64,000 bases of DNA, from the NCBI GenBank assembly GCA_023101885.1, contig JALPQD010000075.1:6266630-6330629 (forward strand), given 5' to 3'. The stretch is from Typhlomys cinereus. Lineage: Eukaryota; Chordata; Mammalia; Rodentia; Platacanthomyidae. The translations under genes and the position numbers were made by a program. The notes beneath the pieces are model-generated. The model saw only the letters and a list, made by a program, of their open reading frames with translations. It was not told where the DNA came from and did not search any database. Below, in pieces: positions 42,676 through 54,399 of the stretch; within the stretch, counting starts at the first letter, position 1, and each line of letters begins with the position of its first letter.

Positions 42676-42962
42676 TCTCTCTTTCTCCCTGTCACTCTCT
42701 CCTCCCTCTTACTCCCTCTCTCTCTCCCTCTCTCTCCTCTCTTCCTTCTCTCTCTCCTCTCTCTTCCTTCTCGCTCTCTTCTCTCTTCCTTCTCTCTCTC
42801 CTCTCTCCTCTCTCTTTTTCCTCTCTCTCTCCTCTCTCTTTTTCTTCTCTCTCTCTTCTCTCTTTTATTTCTCTCTCTCCTCTCTCTTCTTTCTCTCTAC
42901 TCTCTCATCTTTCTCTCTCTCCTCTCTCCTCTCTCTCTCTCTCTCTCTTTCTCTCTGCCTTT
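42676..42962. repeat. CT-rich microsatellite with TTCC interruptions
   Basis: About 290 bp of CT runs broken at intervals by 'cttcctt', 'tttttc' and 'ttatt'. 'tctctcctctctc' recurs every 20-35 bp. Pure pyrimidine strand with mirror symmetry; the 111- and 123-codon Ser/Leu/Phe frames are artefacts. Confidence 0.95.
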
Positions 42963-43385
42963 TCCCTGTCCTCCTTGGTAAATTCTGTTTTTGAAAAGTT
43001 ATAGTTAGCATCTTATTGATTAATGATGTAAATAAATCTCTAATGTGTTCAGGTTATGAGAGTCACTATTATTTTAGCTTCTTAAACATTATAATATGCT
43101 AATATAAATTATATCATTACAATACAACTATTATGACAGAAAACAAACATGACTTGTATATTTTTTTGATTTTTTTTAGAAAAGACAAGGACATAGAGAT
43201 AACCTTTGTATAAGAAATAACTAGTTTGCATGTTTAAATTTATTGCGCCACGTATAGAATCGCTTGGTTGATAGCAAAAATATTATATTCCTCCAAGCTT
43301 TTATTTTTTTTCAAAATAAGCACTTTAGTTTTATTGATTTTATGTTCTCATAAACTTTTTGTTGACCTTTTTTCTTTTTTTAACA
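42963..43385. other. Unannotated AT-rich spacer
   Basis: Very AT-rich sequence between the CT tract and the second L1. No gene or recognisable repeat. Confidence 0.4.
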
Positions 43386-43400
43386 GATATATCTATCCTT

Positions 43401-44433
43401 TTTTTATAATACATTTTTTATTATTTCTGCTCATACAAACTTAATAGGTAGACCAGTTCCCTCCCTCCCTCCTCCTCCCCCTGAACCCCCTGCTCCCTCT
43501 CCCCTTCCTCCCCATACCCCAGTGCCTCCCCCCCAATTCCCAGAGAGTTCTTTATTGTGTATGCCTAACTCTCCTCTGGGTCCTCCTCTCCGATGACATA
43601 CAAGGACCCAGTGGCATTTCCCTGAACCCTTTCTCGTGTTCCCCTTAAGCATAGGAACACTACTGTGACTGTCAATCCCTTGCCTCCAAGGATCTTGGTG
43701 CCTGTAGCTGATGCTAGACTTTGTGAAGTCAATAGTGTGTTGGACATTGCGCAGGGCATGCAAAGTCCTATTATGATTGCTTCGGCCCTAACTAGTGTGG
43801 AGAATCTTGCAAATCATTGCTCCTCTCATCCATTTGCTCTTACAGTCTTACCGCCCCCTCTTCCGCAAATGTCCCTGAGCTTCAGGATGGGGAGAGATTA
43901 GGCTGGCCTAGTTCTATGTGGTTGATATAGAGTCTCTGAAGTTCTGAATTGTGGTTTGTTGATTTTCTTTTACAGTTTTGCTGCTTCTGCAATGCCCTTC
44001 ACTCCATTGTGATGGGCACTGTATGTCACCCCCTGGTCAGAGACAAAAAGCTGTTAAACTGGAGTCTTGTTATAATAGCACATTCAAGGGTAGATGTAAT
44101 AAAAGTAGGAAACCTCAGTGAGGGAGGGGTCAATCACCCATTTGCAAAATGATTACTTTTTATCTGCCAGACTATATGCCCTCCCCTTCTGGTGAGATCA
44201 TACCCCCTCAGTTGTACACGATCAGGAACGAACATCTGTGAACTTAACCAGGTGTCACATTACTTACTTGCATTCCTTGATGGAGGCCTATTTTCTCTGC
44301 TGTAACATGGTCCCCTCTCTCCTTGTTTCTGGTGTGGCCCTCCAACCCTATCCCTCCTGTTCATAATCCTTGCAATTACTGTATTACATAGGTTTACCTT
44401 TGAGTGTCTCAGTGTGGGCTGGATGAGTTTGGT
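43401..44433 (-). other. L1 3' UTR of the truncated copy
   Basis: Homologous to 31865-32852. In the pyrimidine-rich part (43456-43536 on +) it has roughly 40 bp more than the full-length copy ('ccccctgaaccccctgctcc' and neighbours), so the two copies belong to different subfamily lineages or one has a deletion there. It also has 'ataccccctcagttgtacac' (44203-44222), absent from the other copy. Confidence 0.85.
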
Positions 44434-46230
44434 ACTAGGAGCCACCTATTAGGGAGTACATACGGTGCTTAATTTTCTGGGTTTGGGATACTTCACTTAA
44501 TATAATTGTTTCTAATGACATCCATTTCCCAGCAAATTCCAGTAATTCATAATTTTTGATGGCTGAGTTAAGTACTCCATTGTATAGATATACCACAGTT
44601 TCCTTATCCACTCGTCAACTGTTGGACATTTGGGTTGATTCCATGACTTTGCTATTGTAAACAGTGCTGCTATGAACATGGTCGTGTTTGTGCTATCGAG
44701 GTGAACCTCTGCTGCATGGGGGGTTATTCCCAAAAATGGGATAGCAGGGTCATATGGCATTTCAATCTTTAATTTCTTTAAGAATCTCCAGACGGCTCGC
44801 CAGAGTGGCTGTATGAGCCTGCATTCCCACCAGCAATGTAGGAGAGTTCCCCTCTCTCTACATCCTCTCTAGCATTTGTTGTTGTTTGTATTGTGGATTT
44901 TTGCCATCCTGACCGGGGTGAGATGATATCTCAGGGAAGTTTTGATTTGCATTTCCTTGATGGCTAAGGAAGTGGAGCATTTTTTAAGATATTTGTTAGA
45001 CATTTTAATGTCATCCCTGGTAAAATTTCTTTTAAGTTCCAGGGCCCATTTTTTAATTGGGCCATTGTTTTCCTTGGAGTTTAGTTTTCTAAGTTCTTTG
45101 TGCACTCTGGACAGTAGAGCTCTATCAGATATGTGGTTAGTGAAGATTTTCTCCCATTCTGTGGGTTGCCTTTGAGCTCATGTTACAATCTCTTTATCTG
45201 AACAGAAGCTCTTTAATTTCACAAGGTCTCAACTGTTGAGAGTTGGTAGCAGTGACTGTGCCATTGGATATCTGTTTAGGAAATGTTGGCCTAGCCCAAT
45301 CAGCTCGAGGGAGTTTCCCTATCCTTTAAATTATGGTTTTTATAGTCTCTGGCCTTAAATCAAGGTCCTCGATCCATTTGGAATTAAGTCTTGTACATGG
45401 TGACAAGTATGGGTCCAGCTTTAATCTTCTGCATGTGGAGATCCAGTTTTGCCAGCACCATTTGTTGAAGATGCTGTTCTTTTTCCATTGGATTCTTTGG
45501 GCCCCTTTGTCAAAGACCAAATGGCTGTATTTTTGTGGGCTTATATCTGGGTCTTCAACCCTTATCCATTGATCTGTGTGTCTATTTTGGAGCCAATACC
45601 AGGCTGTTTTTATAACTATGGATTTGTAATATAGACTAAGGTTTGGTATGGTAATACCTCCAGCAGTGTTTTTGTTACTCAGGATTGTCTCTGCTATCCT
45701 GGGTCTTTTGTGCCTCCATATAAATTTTGAGATTATTTGGTCAACTTCTTTAAAGAATTGCTTCGGGATTTTAATTGGTATAGCATTGAATTTGTATATT
45801 GCCTTTGGTAGGATGGTCATTTTTATGATGTTGATTCTGCCAATCCAGGAACATGGGAGGTCTTTCCACCTTCTGGTGTCTTCTGCTATTTCTTTCTTTA
45901 GGGTTTTAAAGTTTTCATTGTAAAGGTTTTTTACCTCCTTGGTTAGGTTTATACCAAGGTATTTCATTTTTTTAGGGGTTATAGTAAATGGTATGGTTTC
46001 TCTGAAGGCTTTTTCACTTCTTTCATTCTGGGCATATAGGAAGGCCTCTGATTTTTGCACATTTATTTTGTATCCTGCCACCCTGCTGAACTTCTCAATT
46101 AGTTCCAGGAGCTTCCTGGTGGATTTTTTGGGATCCCTCAGGTATAAGATCATGTCATCTGCAAATAGGGATAGCTTGACTTCTTCCTTGCCGATTTGAA
46201 TCCCTCTTATGTCCCTTTCTTGTCTTAGGC
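44434..46230 (-). pseudogene. L1 ORF2 remnant (RT 3' part and C-terminal domain)
   Basis: Starts in the RT domain just upstream of the 'FADD' motif (about 46165) and runs to the normal stop (TAG at 44434-44436). Breaks seen against the other copy: a 1-base insertion near 45315 ('gggagtttccc' for 'gggagttccc'), a CGA-to-TGA stop near 45180, a TGG-to-TAG stop in the Cys-rich motif near 44872, and a 2-base insertion near 44568 ('gagttaagtac' for 'gagtagtac'). The open 275-codon piece at 45326-46153 is the best-preserved part. It cannot encode a working protein. Confidence 0.95.
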
Positions 46231-46250
46231 TTCAGGATATATCTATCCTT

Positions 46251-46970
46251 AATCCCCTTTCACTCCTTAATCCCCAGCCCCCTTTTCTCTTTATAAGTCA
46301 TCATCCTGTCTGGCCTACCATTGTTCCACTTCAGGCTCTTAAACATCTTACCCATATCCTTCCTTGATGTTCCCTGAGCTTTGGGGTGGAGGTGGGTATA
46401 GTTTATATGTCCTGTTAGGTTTAAACAGCCTACAGTCACTTATTTTTTGCTCTTATTCAGTTGTGGTTTTCTTTACTAAACATCTTCTGTTGCATGTTCT
46501 GTTGAGTGATGAGTGCTCCTTCAATATATGGTATAATAACAAGTGCTTAAAGGCAGTTTGATAGAGTATCTTCATAGCTCCACATTCGTAGCCTGCTCTT
46601 TTCCTGGGGCCTATGTGTTCTCATTAGATTTTTGTTCTAGTTTATTACTAGGAATGTAAATCTCATCAGAAAGCTATTGGTTGCCTACATGATATTCATG
46701 CCACTGTTACACCGGTGGTCACCTCTTGTTATGGTGATTTGTTATTGCAACTTTCACGGATTGATAATACCTTTGGGATAAAAGCAATCAAAGGTCCCCC
46801 AAGTTGTTTTTTAATAGAAAACATTGTGATTGAACAACTTCAAACAATTTGGGTTGCATGGGTAAAAAGCTTCTGAAAGTTGCCTGTGTTGGCAGGGAAG
46901 AAGTATAGCAGATAGAGAACCCCTGGTCCTCTAGGGTTCACTTTGCTCAGAACCAGGCAGCTGTCAGATA
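46251..46970. other. Unannotated spacer
   Basis: Sequence right of the second L1. 'ttaatccccttt' and similar text just outside the duplication is slightly repetitive. I see no gene. Confidence 0.4.
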
Positions 46971-46974
46971 CCAT

Positions 46975-47125
46975 TGCCGAGTGCGATGGTAGTACACATC
47001 TGGAGTCCCGGCAACTGGGAGTATGAAACAGGAGAACTGCTGTACATTTGAAATGAACCCGGACTATGAAGTGAGTTCCAACCATCCTGAGCTACAGCGT
47101 CAGATCCCGACTCTAAACAAAAATA
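46975..47125 (+). mobile_element. B1 SINE (diverged)
   Basis: 'gccgagtgcgatggtagtac', 'acatctggagtcccggcaac', 'tgggagtatgaaacaggaga' and 'gagttccaaccatcctgagc' then 'tacagcgtcagatccc' follow B1 order, ending 'aacaaaaatataaaacc'. Confidence 0.75.
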
Positions 47126-48337
47126 TAAAACCAGGACTTTTGTGCCATTAACATCTGATAGTTGCAAACACAGGATCTGCTTCAGATCCCACCAGCAGAC
47201 CTTAGCAGTCTCCTGAAACAGTCTGAAGTCTCCACACATATGGGGAGTAAAATAATGCCTCTTGTGTTCTTTCTGAGGCATACTTCTGAACAGAAAGAGC
47301 ACGGATTCTCTCTGCTTTTTTTTCTGTCTTTTTCTTTCTGTGCTTCCACAATCTTTTGAATGACTCATTCTCCCTGTCTTTTGCACCCAACCCTGACTGC
47401 TCAGAAAAAAGACAACAGACTCATCCTTTACAGAATTATGACTCAAAGTAGTGCCTGATTTTGTCTGGAGCCAATCCATTGTGTCCACAAAGTAACCAGA
47501 AAATTCCTCACAGCATGTTAGCTCTGCAACTTGTCAACTCCATTAGCAGATGGAGGAAAACTCAATCAGATGAGTGACGCTTCAGCTATTAGTCCTTAGC
47601 AGCCCCAGGTTGCACCCAGCAGGCATCTCTTCTGATCAGATGTGCTGTAAATCACTGGAAGAGACCGTGGGCGGGAAATTCTTCTGGGAGCAAGTTTGAA
47701 TGTGGAAGAGAGAGAGCGAGAGAGAAATCACAGGTACTCAAGCAACACTCAATGCTCATGTTGAATAAACTATCTTGAGGCTGACACAAGCAGACCAGCC
47801 AGAGAGAAGAGTTACAATGTCCCTGAGTGCCCACAAAGGAAGGATGCCCCTGGAGTCTGGCATATCATGCCCCATGCCTGGAATCTCTCAAACTGTCTCT
47901 CTGGCTGGGGCCATTTTATGGCTAGTGTGTGATTTATGCACCAAGGCATACTCCCCTGCCACATGACACCCAGTTTATCTCACCGAACAAGGCTGCCCTT
48001 GAGACTCTTCATGAGCTCCAGCCCCACCCAGCCCATTTATGTGTTTCTTCTAACCCTGAGTTTTTTCATGTGCCCTCAACCAGAGTGCTAGAGATTTCCA
48101 GGTGTTAATTGCAAAGGCTGGGTTGGCACGAGGTTCAGGTGGGGTGTGCCGATCACAATCTGGTTGGCTAAAACACATGTTGGCAGTGTCTTTCTTAACT
48201 CGTCATGCCTATGGAAAACAAGTCCACTGCCAAGCTCCGTTCAGTAAGAGAGTGCTAATGAACTTCCAGCAATCAGCCTGTTTGTGTCAGACCTGTTAGC
48301 TAGAGCCAAAGTTTGTTATCTTTGAATTCTAGCCAGA

Positions 48338-48340
<3 letters not shown>

Positions 48341-48377
<37 letters not shown>
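48341..48377. repeat. (CA)n microsatellite
   Basis: About 18 uninterrupted CA units. Confidence 0.97.
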
Positions 48378-48380
<3 letters not shown>

Positions 48381-49489
48381 GCATGTGGCAACATTTTTAC
48401 TTCACTGTCAATCACCTCATCATGAATTTACCTTCCCATTATGTTGCTTGAGATCATTTGTGTGAAAAGGTCTTTTAAGAATGTTCCCAGTTTCTGACAA
48501 TAGAGAAGCCAAGTATAGTCTTTAAAAGAAAGCTACCATTTTTCCAATGTTTTTGAAACAAGAATGTTGCCACCTTAGGTATCTAAGTGTGCAAAGTCTG
48601 GGCACATCCAAGAGAAGAGGGTGTCAGCTGCACTGTGGTTGCTGCTCAGTGTTTCATTGGCCCCAGTCTGTAGCATTTGCCCATTTCTGTGCTATTGAAA
48701 CTCCCTCCACAGTTGATTTCTTGCTGCCAACATAAAAGACAGCTCGATGTGGAGGTGTGAAGGGAGACAGGACTGCCTCTGAAAAGGCAGTGGGAACAGT
48801 TCCCCTGGCTCTGGGTCCAATAGCACCAATTTCTACGTACAAATTAAGCACCAGAGTAGCTAAGCTTATAAAATAATTGGTATAGATTTGGGAGGACCTG
48901 GAGAGGATCCGAAAATGAGATTCCTGCTCAAATTTCTTAAAAACAATCTTTGTCAAAGTGAGAAGATGATGTGGTAACACCAGACTCACATGAGAGTGAC
49001 TAGTCTCTGGCACCACGTGATGCTTATCACGCATCTTCCTGGGCGAGCATGCTTCAATAAAAGTTTTAAGCCAACAGAAGTTAAGCTGTGCTTTCCGTGC
49101 TTATATAAATCTTGATAACTTGCTTATTTGTTTATAGTTTCTGAACCAAGACTCTTCACATAACATTTACATGATTTGGTGAAAGTTTAGCATTTGGGGA
49201 AAACTTAATCTAGTGGCTGTGGGCTGTTATCAGACCCAGGAGCTTTCTTTCCTTCCAATACTACTGTGTTATTATAGAAACAGGCATTTTAGGTGCCTAA
49301 TTTGATTGGTTTTGTGCATGTGTTCTCCTTTGGACCCTTACCCTTTGAAAATATTTTGTAGCACCAAGTGAAATCAATGAACAGATAATGTAACCCTTCT
49401 GTGAATAGACGTTTCAAATCAAAACAGTGTTGGGTGACATACAGTTATCACATTAGGCAGGAGTGTTTGCAGAGCGCCCTTGGGAATGC

Positions 49490-49500
49490 CCCCCCCCCCC
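49490..49500. repeat. C homopolymer (11 C)
   Basis: A run of eleven C within 'aatgcc...gatgac'. Homopolymers this long are prone to length error. Confidence 0.9.
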
Positions 49501-49659
49501 GATGACAACTGCAGCCCAGAGACTGCACATGAGGTGTAGAGGCAGTCACGGGATGACTTTCCCAAAGAGCACAAGTCCTGGGACGGCTCCAGCAATAAAA
49601 GACAAAGGTCCCAGATTTATATGGTGATCATACGGCAAACCTAGGACTAGTGTCTTCCA

Positions 49660-49925
49660 CAGTCCCTCATCTGCAAGGGATATATTCCAACATCCCTACT
49701 GGGTGCTTTATATCAAAGATCACGCCCAACTTGATGCATAATGTATGCTTTTATAACTATATCATGGGTATAACATACCTATGATAAAGTTTAATAAATG
49801 GATTAGGCATACTAAAAGATGCTAATGATACATAGAATAATCATGATAGTACGCTCTAATGAAATGACTTTAAACTTTTGAATTATGTATTTCTAGAGAT
49901 TTCCACTTAATATTTTCTAACAGTA
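49660..49925 (+). mobile_element. Tigger-like DNA transposon remnant (TcMar)
   Basis: 'cacagtccctcatctgcaag', 'acatacctatgataaagttt' and 'aataaatggattaggcatac' closely follow the text of ancient mammalian Tigger-derived non-autonomous elements. Non-coding fossil; the strand is nominal and the borders are approximate. Confidence 0.6.
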
Positions 49926-49965
49926 ACAGACTATGGGTAACTGAGACAATGGGAAATTAGACCTT

Positions 49966-50190
49966 GGTATAATGGTTAAACTTGTCAACTTGATGCCTAA
50001 GGAGGCAGGGCCGCTGGCGATTGTGGAAAGGATTGTCTTGATTGTGTCAATTGATGTGTAAGAGCCAGCACGTTGGGGCCACTCTCTGGGTAGGCCTGGG
50101 GCTGTAAAGATGGCCAGTGGCAGCCACAGAAAGCGAAGTGAGCAAGAGTGGAGCTCTGCCGCCCTGAGGTCTCGATTCACCATCGTGTTT
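49966..50190 (+). mobile_element. URR1-like (hAT) non-autonomous DNA transposon
   Basis: 'ggaaaggattgtcttgattg', 'tgtcaattgatgtgtaagag' and 'gccactctctgggtaggcct' resemble the rodent URR1 family. Terminal inverted repeats are not clear, so the assignment is tentative and an LTR-type repeat is an alternative. Confidence 0.4.
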
Positions 50191-52446
50191 TCTGTGAGAG
50201 TACAGGAGCATGTGGGACTCAGTGCTTTCCTGTGATCATCCCATCTTAGGCATGTAAAGTATTTTACGGACCACCTAAACAGTGGCTTTGCTCACAGCCT
50301 AGTCGTTAGATGTGTCTCAGCCTACACAGTCCAGGCCCTTTCTCACCAATGCTCTCCTTGTATCCTAGGTCTGTCAACTCCTATGAGGAAGCTGGGCAGA
50401 TGGTTTCCTAAGAAACAACTGCCGATTAGGAATATATCTAGACGATGATGCCGGTTTATGAAAATGAGAATATGGTCCTCAAGCCAGAGTGTGACCCACT
50501 AATAGAGAACCGTTATGAGAAGAGAAGTGAGTGTTGTGATAGGATGGACGCAGCACACAAAAAGGGGATGAGGAGATGTTGCCAGCATTTCTAGCAGGGG
50601 TGGGGAATGGACCAGAAATGACCGAGGGAAAATCAACCCAGGAAACCTTTATAGGGAAGTCATAGAAGATGCCTAGCTGCTCCTACTCCCATCTGCTGTG
50701 TGTGCCCGTGCGTCAGAACTCTCGTAGTAAAATGTCATAAACCAGGGGCTCCCATTTTCCCCTTGACCAGGCATTTCATACCACTGACTGCATGTAGTTG
50801 GAGATTTTGTCCAGGTCTTGGGTGGCACAGGACAGAGAGAAGAACACAGTGGCAGGAGGCAAGCGTTGAGTGACAAGGAGAGTCAGTAGACAGGAAGTTG
50901 GAACATAAGGGGACCCTGGGAATGTCCTCTGTGGAGTGTGCAGAAATCTTGGGCAGGACCCTGGGCTTCCCACAGGATGTGGGGCAGAGGCCTTGCCAGT
51001 TCTGTTTGAGTTCTCAGGAACCTGGTGGCCCCAGCTGACTTGCACATTTCACAATCTTTAACCCTTCACTCTTTGGCTGGAAGTAAGCACTGGGAATCAA
51101 AAAACCCAGTATTTCCGTGGGAGACGCACCGATGAGACGTGCAGTGGGCGGCTCTGTCCGCATTCACCTGTGTCTTCACCCTCTCCTTAGTATTCTGAGT
51201 GCTAGAGGCAGAATCTGGGGCAGGCGTGAAGATACAAAGGCTCATGAGTTCACCCCTTTCTCACAGGCTTTTCCTGCAATGGGCTCGTTAATCTATGTTC
51301 CTCTGGTCTTCACAGGCATTTATCATGCTCTTGCCTGTTCTTCGTTGCCTATGGCTGATGGGCCTGACCCAGTGTCTGGTGTCTGGAATCTGATCTAGAA
51401 GGAGGGGACCTTACACATCTATGAGGGACCACCTCAAGACTACCTCCCTAACCAAATGCTCCTTTCTGCCCTTTTTGAAGATCAGTGAAGGAATCTGAGA
51501 AGGAGATATGAATTTCTACTGCTGTGCTTTCTAGAATGTATGTTTTATCCTGCCCAGAATTTAGGTAGAACTCGGAGTCCTAGAATGTAGGAGATCCGTC
51601 TCTAAGACTGTTGGAACACAAATCCATAAGAGCATCATCACATTTCCCAGAATGAAGGACAAAGTCTCCAGAGGATCTCACGGTGCTTCTGGAAAAAAAA
51701 AGGAGGGACATTTGGTCTGAGACTCACAGCATGTGCTGTTGGTAGCTGGGCAGAGAAAGGAGAGAAGAGATACTGGTTTGAAGGGTGGTGCATCATGCTG
51801 AAAAGAGCTCCCAGGTCTGCCTGTCCCCACCTCTATGGGGACTAATGCAGACTTGAGATGTTTCATAAAATGAAAGCTGAAGTTGTGTGTGTGTGTGTGT
51901 GTGTATTAAAAAAGGGCTTGAATATAGACTTAAACACTAATAGAGAGAGGCACTTGAGAAAAGATAAGTTTTACACATACAAGGGAGTTGACTTGCTCCT
52001 TTGATAATAAGGATACAGCAAGATAGGAGAGTAGAAGGTACTTTTACAACCACATTTGTGGGAGAATTTGTTCTCTTACAGAACAGGTCTTAATAGTGAT
52101 ACAGTTAGCTGTGGTTAAGAGAGCACCTGTTTAGCAGCTTAAAAATTTCGGCCTTACAGTGGTACAAAGCAAACTCATACAACCAATGCTTTTAATTGAA
52201 TCTTTGAATCATTTGAATTCATCGAATTTGTAGAATCTTTAATAAGTCACATGAGACAGTTGGTACTTGGTCAAAAAAGATTTCGTGTTAGATGATTTTG
52301 CTCAATATAATAATGTAAGTGCTCTGAGCACATTTAAGGCTGCAATGCTTAGTTAGGGAGGTGGTTTGTTCTGCTCTTGTGATTTCTGCAATTTGTATTA
52401 TACATTTGGGAATGTGTAAACAAAAGCACTTATAAAAGAGCAATCT
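50191..52446. other. Unannotated unique sequence
   Basis: No supported gene or family repeat. A short (GT)n lies at 51883-51904. Frames of 67-93 codons are unsupported. Confidence 0.4.
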
Positions 52447-52739
52447 TGGGTCTGGGGAGATGGCTCAGGGGTTAAAACCTTTGCCTTACAAGCAAAAGAA
52501 CCTGAGTTCAGATCTCCAGATCCCAAATAAAAAATTCCGGGCAGATATGGCTTTGTCCTGCAATCTGGCCCTGGACTATGGAGCCTAGGAAACCCCAGAA
52601 CAAAGCAGTAAGTTGGAAGAGCAATCCAGGATGATTCCTAATATCACTTTTGGGCCTCCACAGGCACACAGACTCACGTGCGCTCTGGTATACATGTACA
52701 TCCACTCACATGCAAGCACACACATGCATGCAAATAAAG
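52447..52739 (+). mobile_element. tRNA-headed SINE
   Basis: Head 'gtctggggagatggctcagg' to 'cctgagttcagatctccaga', body 'aattccgggcagatatggc', 'gagcctaggaaaccccagaa' and 'aatccaggatgattcctaat', and a CA-rich tail with 'gcaaataaagaa'. 'aaagagcaa' before and 'aaagagtaa' after may be the target duplication. Confidence 0.85.
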
Positions 52740-52999
52740 AAAGAGTAACTGATTCTTCAGGCAAAAGGTATGTTCAGTTCCATTCTGTTCAGAAGCGATT
52801 GTTTCTTTGATAACTTCTGAAGTCACATGAAGAAGGGGCTGAAATTATTTCTTTACAGTTCCTGAGCATTTAGCAAATGGAAGGGTTTTAGGATGTGATG
52901 TGTTTCTCTGCTGTCTGTGGGAGCTGACAAGTCCTAACTGCTGTAATTCGTCAGTGTGACAGCTTGCCCTAGGCAGCAAGGGAGCTGCCAGACGGTGAA

Positions 53000-53401
53000 A
53001 ATCATTCCCTGTCACTGCTGTAGCTGGTGTAGCTGCCATTCCTTCCCAGCAGCCCACGGGACAAATCCTTCTGGGTGACTGCGAGGGGCCCTCCAGGAAG
53101 GCAGCGCACAGGCCCAGCTGCCCCCATGAAATGTCCCTCGTGTAAAGTTAGCCGCCCCTGCCGGTCTCTTAAGCCAGTCACTCTAAATGGCTCTGTCATT
53201 AGGAAAGAATTCAGTGGCCTTAGATTAATACAAGCTAATGGCTTCCGGAGGATTTCTAAGCAGCAAATAACAAGCTCACGCAGCCTCTGGAGAAGCCTGG
53301 ATGACGAACCTGCACCTGAGCGAAGTGTGTCTGCCATCCAGGAAGCCGCCCTGCTTGGGCTAATTACAGCTCTCTGAATAACGACGGGCTCCACACCTTC
53401 T
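53000..53401. promoter_or_regulatory. Candidate conserved non-coding element or lncRNA exon
   Basis: Repeat-free, GC-balanced sequence with homeodomain cores ('ttagattaatacaagc', 'gggctaattacagctc'). Both strands are unusually open (149 codons minus, 100 codons plus) but neither translation shows a domain. On + it ends with a strong donor ('ccttct' then 'gtaagtattg', 53402) and has an acceptor-like 'ccattccttcccagcag' near 53050. It could be an enhancer, a non-coding exon or both. Confidence 0.35.
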
Positions 53402-53935
53402 GTAAGTATTGCTTCTTCCCTTATTTCCACGTGTGACATCTTCACTCTCATTTCACTGTGTCTACTATAGGAAGAACCCTGTGCATTTGTTCACACAAAG
53501 AAGGGAGGCGATGGAGGTTAAGGTCCACAGGGGAGACTGACTTTAATGGGCACACACATTTGTGGTAGAACAGTTGAGATCATAGCAGAGCAATAAACTC
53601 GAAATGAAGCAGGACTGTTAGAGTTGGGATCTGCAGGATGAATGAAATTCTAAATTCTTTTTCTGGATACTAAGATATTTTGCACTTGCATTGTATAGCA
53701 AAAGACAAAAACAAACCAGCAACCAGACACATAACATATGGAACATAACATTTAACATTTTAAATTTCTTTTTTTAATCATTTTTATCATTTTAATCATT
53801 TTAATCATTATAATGCTGGGTCACACCATCTTCTCCAGAGCATTTTATCTTCTCCAGACAGAGTTGCTGTCCCCATTGAGTATCTTTTACTTTTACTGGG
53901 AAGCAAGTAGACTGCTGGGGGTGACAGACCATAGT
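53402..53935. other. Unannotated spacer
   Basis: Nothing coding seen. 'tttttaatcatttttatcat' and three further TTTTAATCAT-like units (53770-53812) form a short imperfect tandem repeat. Confidence 0.4.
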
Positions 53936-54206
53936 CACACACACACACACACACGCACACACACACACACACACACGCACGCACGCACACTCCACACGCA
54001 CACAGTCACACACATGCACACACTCACACATGCACACACACTCACACATGCACACACACTCACACATGCACACACACTCACACATGCACACACACTCACA
54101 CACGCACACACACACACACACACACGCACGCACGCACACACGCACACACACTCACACACGCACACAGTCACACACATGCACACACTCACACATGCACACA
54201 CACAGG
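53936..54206. repeat. Compound (CA)n array with 18-bp and 162-bp periods
   Basis: Inside CA-rich DNA an 18-bp unit ('tgcacacacactcacaca') repeats four to five times (54014-54100). A longer block starting at 'cacagtcacacacatgcaca' (54001) recurs at 54163, a 162-bp offset. The 178-codon plus and 116-codon minus frames are His/Thr or Cys/Val repeats and not genes. Confidence 0.93.
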
Positions 54207-54399
54207 TGTTTCTAGAGGAAAACCAATGTGGGTCATCCTGCATGGAGGGTCAGTCATCAAGCCGGCTGGGGACCCCCAGCAGAAGGATGGGGAGCTCAGA
54301 CAAGTCATCTCTCTGCTGTGTGTGTCATCCTTGCTTCTTCATTCCCTGAAGAACAACGTGTTGCAAGGTATTTAAGTTAATTTTGTATCTGTCAACAAT

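Larger units (their letters stand above)
43386..46250 (-). mobile_element. 5'-truncated LINE-1 with 15-bp target duplication
   Basis: 'gatatatctatcctt' at 43386-43400 and 46236-46250 flank an L1 body (43401 to about 46233). The insertion site 'cctt' then 'aatcc' fits the L1 endonuclease preference (TT/AA). The element holds the 3' UTR and the last 1.8 kb of ORF2, truncated within the RT domain. It is close to the full-length copy at 31865 but clearly a different, more mutated copy. The A-rich tail is eroded ('tttttataatacatttttta'). Confidence 0.96.
47126..49655. other. Unannotated unique sequence with one CA tract
   Basis: About 2.5 kb without a recognisable gene. (CA)n at 48341-48377 and a short GA run at 47708-47730. 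Frames up to 174 codons on the minus strand (46964-47488) begin in the B1 and show no domain. Confidence 0.4.

Noticed and set aside
46964..47488. 174-codon minus frame
   Set aside because: Overlaps a B1 SINE; the remainder shows no recognisable domain.
53813..54349. 178-codon plus frame
   Set aside because: Central part is translated CA repeat; the ends have no supporting features.
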